Shown one piece after another: positions 11,290 to 24,829 of a stretch of DNA of 64,000 nt. The stretch lies in assembly GCF_040802235.1 (NCBI RefSeq), contig NC_133165.1, forward strand, positions 19,873,623 through 19,937,622, read 5' to 3'. Made by a program: the position numbers and the translations under genes. Position 1 is the stretch's first letter, and each line of letters opens with the position of its first letter. Below the pieces are notes generated by a model. The model ran no database searches and had not been told where the DNA came from. It worked only from the letters and a program-made list of their open reading frames with translations. Origin of the DNA: Manis javanica (taxonomy: Eukaryota > Chordata > Mammalia > Pholidota > Manidae).

Positions 11290-12605
11290 ACATCCCTCCA
11301 TCCACCTTTAGGAGATACCTTAAAGGGGAATTCTTCCTCCTGTCAATCCACTCTAACGAAAACGTCCTGATTTATTTTCAGTACTCAATACACCTGTGAG
11401 AAAATACCGGTTGCCTATGTACAATTATCTATGAGCTGTCATTGTGAGGGAAACAATGCTGATACAATGTGCTGGTGTAGATCTCGGAGTGAGGCTCGCT
11501 GTGCTCACGATCTGTCATCCTCTGAAAACTTTTTCTCTACCGCTACTATTATTCTTCCTTTTCAGAGATTTTTTAATGAAGGATTAATTTTGAGTCTTTA
11601 AAACTAGTTCTTTGTTAATCTTCATAATCACTTTTACTCTACAGAAAACAATACCAAATATATGACTTAAAGTGGATTTTTGTGCTGTAATAGTCCTGCC
11701 TGGAACGTCCAAGGAGAGAAATTACTCTCTGGAGAACAGTCTAACTAGTCCAACAGTTTGCTTGAGGAAAGCCCGAAGCAATAGGTTATTTTCACTTTGT
11801 TTTTAAAAATAGAAACATATGCAGCAGTATGAGTTCAGTGTCTGTGAACGTGCCATGTCCCAGCCAGAAGACATGAAGTCCTTAGTCTGTTAAGAATTAG
11901 TCAGATATTAAGAAGGCCTTTTAATTCTCCATTTTCCTACTCTCTTCAGAGGTCATGAGCTCTAACCAGTACAATAGTTTGCTTTGACAGGTCTCTAAAT
12001 TGTGCCAAGATGTTAGTTATGAGAAACAGATCTTTCAGTTTGCCTCGCTGTGGCCTTCCTTTGTTTTCTGTTCAGGTATTTTCCCACCTCCTGCACAAGT
12101 TAGTATGTCTGGAGAATTTGTATTGGGTTTGCCTCTGCAAAAAAGTAATTGAATTCCTGTGTTGATTTTTTACCCCTGTTCTAACCTTGCCCATCACCCC
12201 TTCTCCAGCCCAAGGGAGATCTAATTTTAGTTTGTGAGGGAAACGATGGGGAAGAGTCAGCTGACAGGTCAGGGCCAGGCAGTAATGAAACCCTGGGATC
12301 AGGTGTGGCCTCTTCAGCATCTTTCACAGGACACTAAGTAAGAATGAAGACTCAAGAGCACCTTTCAGAGAAAAGCAAAGGTGAGAGTGATATCAGGGGC
12401 TTGGCTAGGCAGATGTCCTGATAGCCATTGTCTGGCAGAACATCATTCCCAGCTGTGCAACTGGCCTAGTTTATGGAGGGATGCGGCACTTTATGGTAGA
12501 GATGCACTTTAAGTTATTTTATAACTGTGAAGGGTGTTAGACATAATCTATGAAGCAATGAAAACTATGAATATTTCACAGGTTATCTCCCAAGCTAGCT
12601 CCCCA
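11290..12605. other. Unannotated stretch downstream of the CpG island
   Basis: No repeat or exon recognised. Possibly an intron if the CpG island is a promoter directed to the right. An 82-codon minus-strand frame at 12,072-12,320 has no family features. Confidence 0.35.
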
Positions 12606-12612
12606 GTAGTAC

Positions 12613-13502
12613 TGATGCTGGGGTTCTTGTTCACGAAGCCGAAGAATGAACTTCACAAACACTCAATGTAGGAGAGCAAGGTACAGGCTTTTATTTAGAG
12701 ATAAAGTGAAAGAACAGAGCTCCTGGCTTATGCCAGGAGGGGACAAGAGAGTCCGGGGTGGTGCGCTGTCTAGGGGATTTATAAGCATTTGAGAGACAAA
12801 GAACTAGGGATGCAGACCCACCAAATGGTCTCTAAATGTTTATTTTTAAGGAGACACTAAGTTTCTTATCAGGTTTTCGGACTGTTTTGCAGAGTCAGCA
12901 TAAGAAATTTACTGCTTTGATTCTTTCTTAGAATAGCAGTTTCTTGGTTTGGGAGTGTATCAATCAAGGCTGCTTGTCTTGCTTTCAGGGTGAGCTGAGT
13001 TATTATCTGTTTGTTAAATAGTAAATTACGAATTTTACTTCTTAATTTCTTATCTTTAAAATGGAATCTTTCCTGCCCTTCACTATGTTGTTTATGGCTG
13101 GGTCTGCCTGTGATATTAATTGCCCAGGTTATATATTACTTGATTAGGGACTGTAGGAGGAAAAGCAGCATCTGGATAAAGTTAAAGATAAACTGGGCTT
13201 TTTAGCAGGTTAAAGTTAATTTTACAATAGCCTCATTTAATTGACACAAACAAGACATGGGCTATGCTGAGGTATTTTCTTACCTGGGGGATGTTCAGAC
13301 ATTCCAGGCCAGGTTATTCCTGGCTTTTTAGTTTTAACTCATCTTCACTGAAGAATGCTTATATTCTTGGTTTGATATTTTACTTTAGAGAATTAATGTG
13401 ACTCTGTCTTTGTTTAATTGTTTAATATGGAGTTTTGGTAGGGGTCTTTTTCCAGAGGCCCTCACCCTGCTCTGCCTACACCCACCCACGGTCCCTGTCT
13501 CA
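12613..13502 (-). mobile_element. ERV1-type LTR (890 bp) with 4-bp target duplication
   Basis: The block runs TG...CA and is flanked by gtac at 12,609-12,612 and 13,503-13,506. A 4-bp duplication is usual for ERV1-class integration. On the minus strand it starts TGAGACAGGGACC. Near its far end is an AATAAA signal (plus strand 'cttttatttagag' at about 12,690), placed as expected before the R/U5 part. No internal viral sequence flanks it, so it is a solo LTR. The family name is not known to me. Confidence 0.7.
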
Positions 13503-13894
13503 GTACCACTTTTACAAGGCTGTGTTTTATGTTCCTTTGGACATGGAGGTCAGATCACTATTTTGGCAGCAGACAGCGGAAACAGCTTGGCTGTGTTCAT
13601 GCTCCTGAGTGTATATAAACAGCCACAAAATTTGGCTTCTTGATCTGAAATGACACCTGATATGGAACTCTCCGCTAAGGAGGTGTCAAACGTAAAAATT
13701 CAGCAGAGAAGATGCCCGAGTCCTGCCGAGCATGCATACGGAGCAGAGACTGGGACTGGTAAAGTGAACTCTGTAACGACTTTGACATAGTTCTCCACAC
13801 ATTCTATTGGGAGGTTGGTTTGGAGCTTAGTTAGGGGATAAAGAGCTCTCTGGAGGCCACATCAACAAAATTACACTGAAGATATTAAAAAGAA

Positions 13895-14110
13895 TACTTC
13901 ATATTTGTTTAGTGTTTGCAAAGAGCCAGACACTGTTAAGTATTTTCCAAACATCTTTTCGTAAGTTTACGATTAAAGTTTTTGAGGAAGGCATTGTTAT
14001 GATACCACTTTGACAGTTGAGGGAACTGAGGTTTAGAAAGGCCCACTAACTACTGAATGGTTAACCCAGGTCTGTCTGTGTCCAGAGCTCCAGAGCCTTA
14101 ACTGACAGAC
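13895..14110 (-). repeat. MIR SINE fragment
   Basis: Inverted MIR: plus strand 'agccagacactgttaagtat', 'gagggaactgaggtttagaa', 'taacccaggtctgtctgtgt' and 'agctccagagccttaactg'. Nearly the whole element is present. Confidence 0.75.
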
Positions 14111-14114
14111 CCAG

Positions 14115-14655
14115 CTGAATATTCACTCATAATTAAGATAGGTGTTACTCCAAATAAAATTAGGACATAATAATCTGGAAAACATGAATAATCATTGGAC
14201 CCCAAAAGGGTGTTTGTAAAGTCAAATCCTGAAGTATCCTATTAGATAGCTATTGAGACTTGAAATTGCACATGGATTCAAATAAATTTATATGTTTGCC
14301 CCACATAGCAATTAATTTCAGAATAGCAAGTTTGTCAACAGGACAATCCCTCCTTTAAAATCCTCATTTAAAAAATACAAGCATTGTGACCATTTTGTCG
14401 TTTTGCATTTTACCGAGACGCTCATAGGCCCTTGGCTGCGCTATCAGCCTTCTCCTCCCAGCTATTCAGGAGTTTCTGATGGCCTCACCCTGTTAGGTGC
14501 AGGTTAATGAGCTGTCAGAACTTCACTTGTTAAGTTTCTTTAACGCACAGTGATGAAAGGGTCGTTTCTCCCAGGAAAAGCCCCAGGTAGGTCAGTGGAA
14601 GGCACTTACCCAGTGCTAGTACCTGAACGGCAGTGCCTGCTCTAAAGGCTGGTAT
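14115..14655. other. Unannotated stretch
   Basis: No repeat or gene recognised. GC content rises towards the CTCF-like site at 14,663. Confidence 0.35.
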
Positions 14656-14662
14656 GTTTTCG

Positions 14663-14677
14663 CCACTAGAGGGCGGT
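14663..14677 (+). promoter_or_regulatory. CTCF-binding consensus
   Basis: CCACTAGAGGGCGGT fits the CTCF core consensus CCASYAGRKGGCRSY at all 15 positions. The core contains a CpG (ggcggt is preceded by cgcc), so binding could depend on methylation. It lies in a non-repeat, moderately GC-rich interval, which supports function. Occupancy cannot be seen from sequence. Confidence 0.65.
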
Positions 14678-14679
14678 GC

Positions 14680-15555
14680 TTGAAAGAGTAACAGTCCTCA
14701 CTTCAGGCGAGGCGGCACCACGGGCTGGAACAGTCCCGTCATTGCTCCTTCCCCTAACCCTCGTGCACAGCACAGAAGGATGTTATGTCTCTGGAGGCTA
14801 AGGAGAAATAAATATGTTTGCTCTAACATGACACCGAAATCGACGATGACTCTGTCTTAACTTGCTGAGCATGGAGAAAGAGAAATGCCAGTAAAATGTA
14901 ATATTCAGAATTGCCAAAAATAGACAAGACATCCTTATAAATGTAGGTGAAATTCTTTTTTGATAAACTCTTAAAGAGAGGTTATTTGTTGAAGCTGTGA
15001 CCAAATGCTCAGAATAATAATCTGTGTTGCTCTGGTTTGATCATTAGAATATACTGTGCTGAACAATGCATTTCAATAAACATCTGTTTTTCCTTCATCA
15101 GTTTAAAAGTCACATATGTTGTATGGTTCAAAATACAAGCTCAAAAAATGTGTGTTATTTAGTAATTTAGCTTTGCCCTTTGGGACGGGGATCAGCGCTG
15201 TAAGGGCAGAGGCCAACCCTACTTGAAGATCTGTACGAAGGCTGTAGAACCTTGCCAAGAGCCCCTTTTGATCACCTGCTAGAATCTTCCAGTAAGACTG
15301 TCACTAATTAAATAGACTGCCAAGTGGAGGCATTGTTTCCTGAAACGGTAATTAAAGCCCACAGTCCTTGGGTCTTGTTAAACCTCTGCTTTAACAAGGA
15401 CAACTGGGACCCTGAGGGCCTAATTGAGGATTCCTGCTGTCCAGAAGGAGCTGCTGAGGGTTGGGGGACGTAGGAATACAACGAGAGACTCTGTTGGAGG
15501 TTTATCCAAGGGTCCCAAATCCAAACTTCTCATTTTTTCCGGGAGTCAGCCCTGA
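14680..15555. other. Unannotated stretch
   Basis: No gene or clear repeat. A 68-codon minus-strand frame at 14,798-15,004 has no recognisable features. Confidence 0.35.
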
Positions 15556-15559
15556 TAAT

Positions 15560-15900
15560 CCACCAATCAGCAAGTACTTGCTGGGTTCCTAGAGAATCAC
15601 AGAACTGGAAAATACTGGGGAACTTGGCACAGTGCTGGCTACTGTAGGTTACAAGAATTGTAGGCTTTTCCCTGCCCTGAATACCAAGTAAATACACTCA
15701 TCAATACAAATGCAAGGTGAGGGATACAGTGAAACTGGAAAGAGGCCTGACGTGAGGATAGGGGAATGGAGGGTACTACTCCCATCTCCATTCAAGAAAA
15801 CCAGGTACCTTCTCTCTCAGAGCTGACAGTCTAGTGAGGAAGATAACATGACTCCCAACGGGGCATCACTTCCCTAGTCGGAGGGCAGCCCTTTGGGAGG
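15560..15900 (-). repeat. L2 LINE fragment, diverged
   Basis: Inverted L2 style: 'cagcaagtacttgctgggtt', 'acagtgctggctactgtagg', then 'cttttccctgccctgaatac'. Later pieces (gagctgacagtctagtgagg at 15,821) repeat the same L2 motif, so the interval may hold two overlapping fragments. Confidence 0.45.
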
Positions 15901-15904
15901 AGCA

Positions 15905-18900
15905 TTCCCTTGGTGAACATTAGGTATTCACTCTCATCCATTCCCTGCCCTTGATTGGAAGAGAATAGTTCTGGGGACCCCAAAGTAAGATGTGTAGCAA
16001 AACTCACCACAGTCTGAAAGTTCAGGATTTCTGCCTAGTGCTCCCTAGCTGTGTGGCTCTGTATGGTCCTGCACCAGTCTGTGCAATACCAGCGGTTTTC
16101 TTCTTTGTCAAATGAAATTACAGATACTCTCATGTCACAGGATTCAGTGTGTAACTGGGCAGGAAGTGAGCATAGAGGCTACTCTGAGCACTTACAGAGC
16201 TCTTCCTATTACAGACCCATCATGAGCTCATGGACTTTACTAATTTCAAAGGAAGAGGCATTATTCAGCCTTCAGTTTGGATGTACAAAAATTGAACCCA
16301 GATAGAGACCTGATTATTCACATTTCAAATGGTCCTTAACTTTAAACGCTTCAAAGGAGAATTTAAAAAAAATAAACATTTTTTTTCAATGAATTGGCTG
16401 CAATTGTAGAATGCTAGATCTAGAAGTGATTTTAGAGATCTTCTAGGCACTCACACTTCTCCCTTCATGATTTATAGATAAGCAAATAACAATCAGGCTG
16501 TTTTAGCTAAGTTAAGAGAACATTTTTGGAAGAGCTAGAACCATGTCTTTTGATTTTCAGCCCTGTGTGCTGGTCAGTTGAGAATTATACAAGATTAAAG
16601 TCATATGTAAAATAAAGTGACTTTAAAACCATCATGCTATTCAACAAGATTTGCTTGTTAAAGAATTCTACATTATATAACTATTTAGAAATCTATCTGT
16701 AAGAAATACTGAGTGCCTGTATCAAGAGTAATAAAAAATGTGTGCACAAATGCTACTTACTCTATGCAGTCATCAGCATCCAGGTTATTTCTCGTGTTAT
16801 CGAAATCAACATGGCAATAAAATATCTCCTTCTCCTTCCAACCTCCTTATTAAAAGGCATTAAATTTGTTTTTTTTCATACACAGAAAGATAAGGTTATT
16901 AATTATAGGAACAGCTCATCAGCAAAATATAAAATAGGATGGTCATTTGATAGTTTAGCTAAGAAGAAAAAGGAAAGGAGGAAGCAAGAAATTCAGAATA
17001 AAGGAAAGCTTAGGGAATAAATATGAGATCTATATTTATAAAGGATTTAGTACTTGTAAATTGAAATATTTCCTGGAAAGCATTTGCATATTTTAAAAGA
17101 AAGGAGATACTGCATGGTAAGTATGTAAGAATGTATATATGTAAACTGCCATTTAAAATTAAAGAAATGAACTGTTGTGTAACCTTTGCTAGAACTTCTA
17201 CAAATAAAAAAGATCACCTTGTTTCCAGGGTGGTCCTGGCAGAATTGTGGGTGGCTGAGGGACACAGGGTAGGAGGGAGAGGTGACCTCAGAAACCTGAA
17301 TTTGAATCCTGTATAACCCTGTCAGTAACTGGAGTTTGAGAGTGTCTTATGTTATGAGAACTTCATTTCACAGTGACTTAAAGTAAGTATTCTGCAATAA
17401 AAAGCAGGGGATTGATTATCCTCTCTCCAGAAAGCAGAGAACTGGAGCACTTGATTCTGTCCCTTTTGGCCCTTGTCTAGAGCCCTGCTGTTAAATGGGC
17501 AGCCGGCCCTCTGCTGCTGTTTTCTCACCTGTCGTGCAGAATGTGTGGGCAATGGCTTGTCAGTGTTGTGTGTCAGCCAGTGACCTCAAGGCTGGATTCA
17601 CAGGCATTTGATTTCTGTGAATTTACATGTCACAGTCACAGGTTTTAGCTTGCCCCACAAAATAAATCAGTGAAAGTCATTTGTACTGGTAGAAAGGTTT
17701 TCACTCTAATTCATCTGAAACATATATGGACATAGTCATCTGAAACATATATACAAATTTTGCAAATCTAATCATAACCCCTAGTTTAGAGGAACAGAGA
17801 GACAGTGTAGTTGGAGACCGTTATTCTTTTATCATTCTTTTTTACTTTAGTAGGAAGGAATACTTTAAATAATCTGGGTGTTAGGGAAGCAGAAGTTTAA
17901 ATTCACAAAGCTTTATGGCTAGAAGCAGCAGTTTTTATATGGAATTACAATGTTACATGTATATTCTCTGTCTACCACCTACCTTTCTATTTATTATAAG
18001 TAGTTTTCCAAAACTCTTTCATGTGTAGAATCTTAAAAAAATAATTTTATCTGAAAATGTAACATAATATAAACAAAGATGCTCTGCTTAACTGGGAAGA
18101 AACCCACACTGGGTTTTGCCACATCCCCGCTGTGTGTTTGGAAAAGGGGCAGTGGTGGCTGAAGGAGCAGCTGTGACCCCACAGTGGCTGCTTCAGGTGA
18201 TTTCCAGAGGAAATGCTTGTAAACCAACCTATGTCACCAAATAGGCTGCTTCAGCCTTTGCCAGACCAGAGATAAATAATTCTTTATCATTATTTAAACA
18301 AAATACATAATCCTCCTTTTTAATCTATATTGACTGAAAAAACGGTATCAAAACTAGCAAATACTTTAAATAATGAATCTTAAGTGCTAAGCATCCCCCC
18401 AGTCATAACTCACACACAAGCAAGGACCCCTTCTAAGCCGCTGATGAGTAGGGTAGTTCAGGGAGAAGCCAGCATTAGCTGTTTGTAAAGGAACTTCAAT
18501 TTATGGTCTCTTCTGCAGTGGAAGGTGCTGGATGACTCCTCCTTTATTTACTTGCATTTTTATTTCAATCTATAAAGAATTTGTTTTGGTTGTTTGAATA
18601 TATGTGTAGTTGACAAGTGGTGTTGAATAATGCATTTGAGTCAGTATTGGTCCAGGACTGTGAGCTCTGGGACTCACAGCTGCTTGACTTTAGCTCTCGG
18701 CCAGACGCTGCATGGGATCAGGCGTCTTGGGGCGGCACTGGGGCCAGATCCTTTTCTGTTGCGTCTGGTTCCTCCTCGTTCTCTCCTGATCCCTATTCAG
18801 ACTGTTTAATAAGAGCATACCACTTTTCTCCAAAAAAGATTGCATTTGTAGAAGATTCCTCTTGAGCTTCTGTCATGTAGGACTGAAAACTCCACAAAAT

Positions 18901-19585
18901 GCAGTTGCTATTTTGGGTTTAGCCAAAATAATTTTACAAGATTTTGAAGGCATAGGGTTCCCACTAGTTGTACTTCACTGGTAAAACGTTGCTTTTTTGA
19001 ACCCTTGAATTCGCTCCTCAGGATGTTCAGATAAAGCCCAGCGGATCAGACTTTATAGTCCTAGGGACAACATGTTACAGTAAATGTTAGAAATGTGTGA
19101 GCTAGGTGGTTAGATAAGATGTGGTTCTCTAGGACAATGGGGCAGCCCAGCCTGGTGGCTCGAGCGTGGGCGCAGCTACCCTCACACCCTTGCGTATCAC
19201 ATCTGAGGCCTGGGCACCTCCCAGGTCAGGACAGGCAGCAGCACCGAAGGTCTTCTCTTCGGTTGCGGCCTCAAGCTAGGGGCATCCTTGTGCTTACAAA
19301 GATCCCTTCAGGTTTCCAAGTGTGAGGGCAGTTCTTTGAAATTTATATATTTCTTAGTAAATCTGGTTCAGTGCATTGGTCCCAGGCAATATAATAGTTT
19401 TCAGTCCTTGGGCTATCAAATTAACCCTAAATGGATTTACTTCCTCTCATGTCTGTATTGGGAAGGAAGGGTTAAAATGTAAGCAGGGGTCGGGTAGACT
19501 ATTGAAATAAAACAGCACTTATTCTCAGACATAAGAGCCTTAGAGCTTTACACGAGCATTTGCTTGGGATATTGGGAAGCCATTC
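15905..19585. other. Long stretch with little recognisable
   Basis: No coding gene seen. Weak MIR-like motifs occur at about 16,165-16,310. At 16,390-16,570 there is an ancient SINE/LINE-type block ('agatctagaagtgattttag' ... 'agatcttctaggcactcac'). A 16-bp direct repeat (catctgaaacatatat) occurs at about 17,715 and 17,740. Open frames such as 16,742-17,020 (Lys-rich, 92 codons) and 18,617-18,865 show no family signature. Confidence 0.4.
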
Positions 19586-19589
19586 ACTC

Positions 19590-19935
19590 ATTCTCCATTT
19601 GGTAGATGTTTTTTGGGTGCCTCAGACATGCCAGGCTCCGTGACATCTGGGTTACAATGAATAAGACACATGGCCTTTCCTTGCAGGTTATAGGTCAGCT
19701 CTCCACAGAAATAAACAATGAGGACTGGTAATGTACAGGTAGAAGGTGCACAAGGTCCTGAGGGAGGACCGAGAAGGGGGGCCTCGCCCAGCCTTGGCTA
19801 TGAGGGTGGCTGAGAATTGCTGGACTACAGAAAGTGCGTGTGAGAGAGTGGCCAGAGGTGAGGAGGGACAGATCAGCTGCCATATTTTGAAGGGCCTTGT
19901 GCACCAAATTAATTTATCTGACCTTCATGTACCTT
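19590..19935 (-). repeat. L2 LINE fragment
   Basis: Inverted L2: 'ccattcactcattctccatt', 'acatgccaggctccgtgaca', 'aatgaataagacacatggcc' followed by the downstream 'aagggccttgtgcacc' block. This is the standard order for antisense L2. Confidence 0.6.
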
Positions 19936-20439
19936 TGTATTTCTCAAGGCTCTGACATCCTGGTGTGGCCCTATCCCCAAACCACAGGAGAAACAAGCAG
20001 TGTCTTCCTGGAGCGCTGGTACAGCTCAGGGGTGGGTCATTTAGAACACTTGCCCCTGAAGGAGTAGGTAGAATACAAACTGCAGAACATTTCTAAGATG
20101 AATCATGAGATTCCTAAGATTTTCTGTGCTTGTGACGGTTAAGTTCAGGGTCGTACCTGCCAGCCCTCTCTCTCCTCTGCCATTAGGGAGCTCTAGTAAA
20201 TGGCAGGCAGCTACATACATTGTTTTATGCAGATTAATGACAGGGGTCAATCTGCCCATGAGAGAGACCCCAGGCGCAGAGCAGGTAATCAGAGAAGGGT
20301 GAGGGCGGAAGCCAGGGGCCCACCAGGAAGCTCTTGCCACCATTGGTGCGAGAAATTATAGTGATAATGAGGGTAGTAGCAGAGCAGGGACTTTAAAAAA
20401 GTGATTTGCAAGACATTATGGAAATAGACTTAATGGATA

Positions 20440-20765
20440 ATTATTGATTCATTGGTTTATTTAATAAACATTTACTGAGTGGTTCCCACAGTCCAGGCTT
20501 GGTTCCAGGTTTATAGCAGGGACTAGCACAGAAGAGATCCCTGCCTTCATAAGCTTAATATCAGCAGAGAGAGACAGGCCAGCCAAGTAAAGAAGAAATT
20601 AACTTAATCATGTAAATAAAATAAGTCATAAAATGACAAATGCTAGGAGGGAAATGAACTGGGCTATGCAATGCTGCCGAGGGGTATGGCTAAGGGGGCT
20701 GGGAAAGGGATCTGGAGAGTGAATGGGGATGAAGGCAAACATACTGGTGAATTGCATTGTCCTAC
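20440..20765 (-). repeat. L2 LINE fragment
   Basis: Inverted L2 3' region: 'ttaataaacatttactgagt', 'agtccaggcttggttccagg', 'agagatccctgccttcataa', then 'gagagagacaggccagccaa' and 'aatgctaggagggaaatgaa'. Confidence 0.6.
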
Positions 20766-20769
20766 ACTG

Positions 20770-23700
20770 GGACCTGGAACACAAGAAGAAAGGAAGATTC
20801 GAGAAGAAATAATGTTGAGCTCAGTTTGGGAGATCCATGAGACCATGCCCGGGAGAGAAATACGAAGACATGAAGAATATATGAATATGAATAATATGTA
20901 ATATATACAGGCATACACATGCACGTACATGCTCATGAGCAGACACACACGGAATCACTTTACTGAGAGGGGGACGTACTGAAACTAAAGATCAAAATAA
21001 CAGCAATGTGAAGTGCAGGTGAGGTCTTGGAGCCTTCTTGAGCAGATAGGAGGGTTTGAATGAAAGAGCGATTATTCTTTATTAGCTAAGAGTCACCATC
21101 ATGTTTGGCACGAATGGCATGTTCCCTCACAGTCGATAGATGTGTCATTCCTGGATCACGGTTTGATTTGGAACATGCACCACCCTGCTTTTGTTAGTGG
21201 AAATAGCCATCAGTGTAGGCACAGGGACCTCAGAGGAGCAGCCCATGCTGTCCTTAAAGGCATCACTTTCTCACCGTGCACCTGAACTTCAAAAAGGCAC
21301 CTACACAGTCCCCAGAGAGACTCCAGGCTATAGTGAGGCCCATGCCCAGCAGCTCAGGGAGGCCATTAAGATAGTGGGGGTGTCTGGTATTCTTCCTTGT
21401 GAATTCCCTAGAGCCCCAATTATGGAATTTAAAACCCCAAATTCCAAGGATGTGTTGACAATGAAAACCCAATTTTCTTCTTGCCCAGTGTGAGACAAGA
21501 AAACCCCAGTCTGTATAAGGAAGAAGCCCAAGAAACTTTTTCTGAGAAGAAGTGGAGGAACAGCACATGAACGTTTTTTCCCCCGGACAGACTTCCTCTG
21601 CAGCTGAACGTCTTACTTCAGACACCATTGCTTAATGTGAGTATTTACACTGACCTTTAAACTTGTTGTTTGCTGGAGACGGTTTTCTGTGAGGCAGATT
21701 TAGCCAGGAAAGTGCCCACTGGTTTATGCTGAAACCCCTCATAATCATAAAAGCCAGAGATCTCACTGGTAAGGTCCTCCAGTGGCAACATTAAAGAACA
21801 CCCCTGCCTTCAAGAAAAAAATGTGCCTTCATGAAAGGACACTAAATGAGCTTCTTTCCTGATGTGCAGCTTTAGACAGATCTTTTCATGGGTTATCCTA
21901 TTGCTATAGATGGAAACGAGGGATTCTTTCCCAGGCCTGGGGTTCTGTGTTAAGACCATGCTTGAACACCACCGGTGTGCTGACTAGAGCCTGAAAGGCA
22001 GACACGGTAGGAGGACGTTGATGGTGCTGATTTGGTAATTGGTCACTGAAGGAATAGACTCAGAGAGCTGTATGGTAAAGGAAGAAACCAGGATATGAGT
22101 AGATGGCATTCACTTACCCAAAAGCCATGTTCAGGAGCTGACTGTGGGCATTGATTGTCCTTGTTTATACATACATGTATTTAACATGCTCAGAGTCTCA
22201 GGAGATCCTGGTACATGCCCACGCTCTCTAGCTGTTTCCATGCTAACCTAGGCTGTGGGGCCATAGACCCCCAAAAAGCCCCTAGTTGTCTAAGTCTAGA
22301 TGCCTCAGAATATCCAGTGACCAAATACTTGTGCTCTTTGTGGTCTTTTTACAGGATAAAAAAATCAGCTGGACTCCATGAATGCAATTCTATAATCACA
22401 CCATTCCAAACCAAAGAACTGGATGTAGTTGTCAACTTATTTAAAAGAGTAAGCTGAAAGCTGTCAGATGAACTACTGAGGGCCACCAAATGTCAGTGCC
22501 ACATTAGACTGATGTCTTAATTAAAACAGTTTTAATTTAATATTCAAAAGAAACCACAATGCAGCATTCCCAGTTTAAAGATACGATGAAATTGAAATTA
22601 AGAAAAATTGGCATTTGCCTAATGTTCCTTAAAATGGGCAGGAAAAATATGCCCACATGGGGGCCTTTACATTTAGAAACATTTTCTTTCCTATTAGATG
22701 TCTCTATCTCATCAGGAAAACTCAGAAAAGGAAGAGGATTAATAAAGGAAGAGCCACAGCAAGAGGGAGGGACACCGTGTCAGGAGAACGGGCTGGCTGC
22801 TGCCAAGGGCAGAAAGGTGCATGGTGAATTCATCACTTTGCAGGGCCTGCCTCTCAATCTTACAAACTCAAAAATGTAATCTGGTCTATATTCCAAAGCT
22901 GATTCAGAGCACATTCTTTTCACTCTCTCAACCATCACAAAGATGTATATAAAACCAAAACAATCTTTAAATTTATAAAATGAGGAATATAATACCCAGT
23001 GGAATGGACAGTCACATTAACCTGACCAGCACATTCTCTTCCCCTAGATAAGCTTTTATGAGATGCCAAATTATGATCAGAATAAGCAAGATTTTATATA
23101 TTCAGAAACATTCTACATCAGACCCTGATAGCCATCCACACAACTGGGAGTTTACTTGGGCTGAGTAATCAATTGTTTTTGATTTCTGGACCAAGATTTC
23201 ACTCAATATTGAATATTTAAATCTAAATTGGAATTTTTTTTGCCCCATGCTCTCCTTTTCCCAATGCCTCTAGGATTAGTTCATTTTTAATTTATTACAT
23301 TATCACAATTAATTAGACCATTGGCAATCCTTTAGGCCAGGACTCATTTTGACTTTTTTCAGGTTTCTTGAAATACGTTTGTGTTTAGCCAGTATATGTT
23401 CATGGTTCAACCTTCAGAGAGCAGCCATTAACTTAATCCAAGCCTAGCCCTCAACCTCACCTGGGAGAAAGACCCATTTGAGGGGTTTAGTTGTATCTGG
23501 GACAACAAAAAATCCAGTTTCCATTGGGTTGACATAAATCACATAATAAAGAAAAACTAAAATAATAGTGATTCTACATGCAAATCATACAGTTTATTTG
23601 GCACAATAGTTCCTTAATCTGATGCTTTGTTGAGAAAAATGTCAAGCAGCTCTTTGTGGTATAAAACTATCATTCTGGAGAAAATTTTTCTCATGAGTAA

Positions 23701-24500
23701 TTATACAAAAATTAAATAAAAATGCTTCCACCAAGTAAATTTGTTAAATTGTACTCTTACTTATCAGGGCCTTGTTTCATTGTCATCTGTCTGTAAATAC
23801 TAGAGAAGAATTTGCCATCACTTTAAGAAGAGAGTGACCGGCAGTTTTCAGTTGTAATTACTGAAAGACAGGACAGCAGTGTGTGGACTGCAAGCACTTT
23901 ACAAAGGGTATGGTTTACGGATGAGGTAAAGCAGGGCTGAAAGAGGAACTGTTACTTATAATTCCATTACAGGTACCCGGAAAAGACTGGGGAGAGACAG
24001 TGTCATTGAGTTAATGAAGATTAAATTCCAATGCATAATTATGAACCAATTTACAGAGAAAAGCATCCTTCAGATGCAGACAGCACAGAAATCCATCATG
24101 TCTCAATGAGTGTGAAGTTACAAACACTGGAGAGAAAAGATGGGTGAGAGATAAGTACTTACAGTGGTTCACTGCTTTCCTAGTCATGAGATAAGGATAT
24201 TAATGGAACCATGCAGGCCTGTTTTTCAGTTCAGATGAAATGGAAGCAGGACAGATTTAGAGTGAATGCAATGGTGCCTCAGAGAGCTGGACCTGAAGGA
24301 GGAGGAGGCATTGGGTGTTGCAATTCAAGAAGCAGGAAGGAGTCTTTGCCTCAGAACACCTCTGCCCCTTACTTCCTGCCAGGGAAATTCCTCCACGGGA
24401 TTTCTCCACGATGGTGGCATGATTTCTATTCAGATTCAAAATGCCTTTGGGAATGAAAGGCCATTAAGCAGCTGCCAATTGTTTACTTTTCAGTGGGAAA
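20770..24500. other. Long stretch with no recognised gene or repeat
   Basis: AT-rich sequence without identifiable elements. Overlapping plus and minus open frames of 100-121 codons occur at 21,191-21,628 without any recognised domain. Other frames (22,559-22,879; 24,211-24,511) are equally featureless. Confidence 0.4.
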
Positions 24501-24504
24501 TAAT

Positions 24505-24815
24505 TTTGTAACATTTATTTCACAACAGTTTATTTATATACCAGGTCCTGTAGGGATACAATATAGAATGAATACAGATATGATTCCTGTCTGATTGATC
24601 TTAGATTTTAGTTGGGGAGGCAGCCCATAAAAAACTGTTTGCCTATCAATGGAGATAAGAGCAATGCAGAAGGGAAAGGTTGGCCTCAGAATGTACATGA
24701 CCTCATCCAGGCTGGGGTCTAGGGGACGTTCTCAGAGGAAGTGATCTCTGTGCTGCCTGCGGAAGGCTGACCAGTAGACAGCCAGGTGAAGAGAAAGATG
24801 GAAAGTCACTCTGGA
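24505..24815 (-). repeat. L2 LINE fragment, left part of a nested stack
   Basis: Inverted L2: 'caacagtttatttatatacc', 'aggtcctgtagggatacaat', 'atgattcctgtctgattgat', then 'gaggaagtgatctctgtgct'. The copy seems to resume at about 26,880 after the nested L1s. Confidence 0.5.
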
Positions 24816-24829
24816 TAAAATAACAGTAT

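Noticed and set aside
21191-21628. Overlapping 100- and 121-codon frames on both strands, considered as an exon
   Set aside because: Neither has domain features, and the overlap on opposite strands is typical of locally low stop-codon density.
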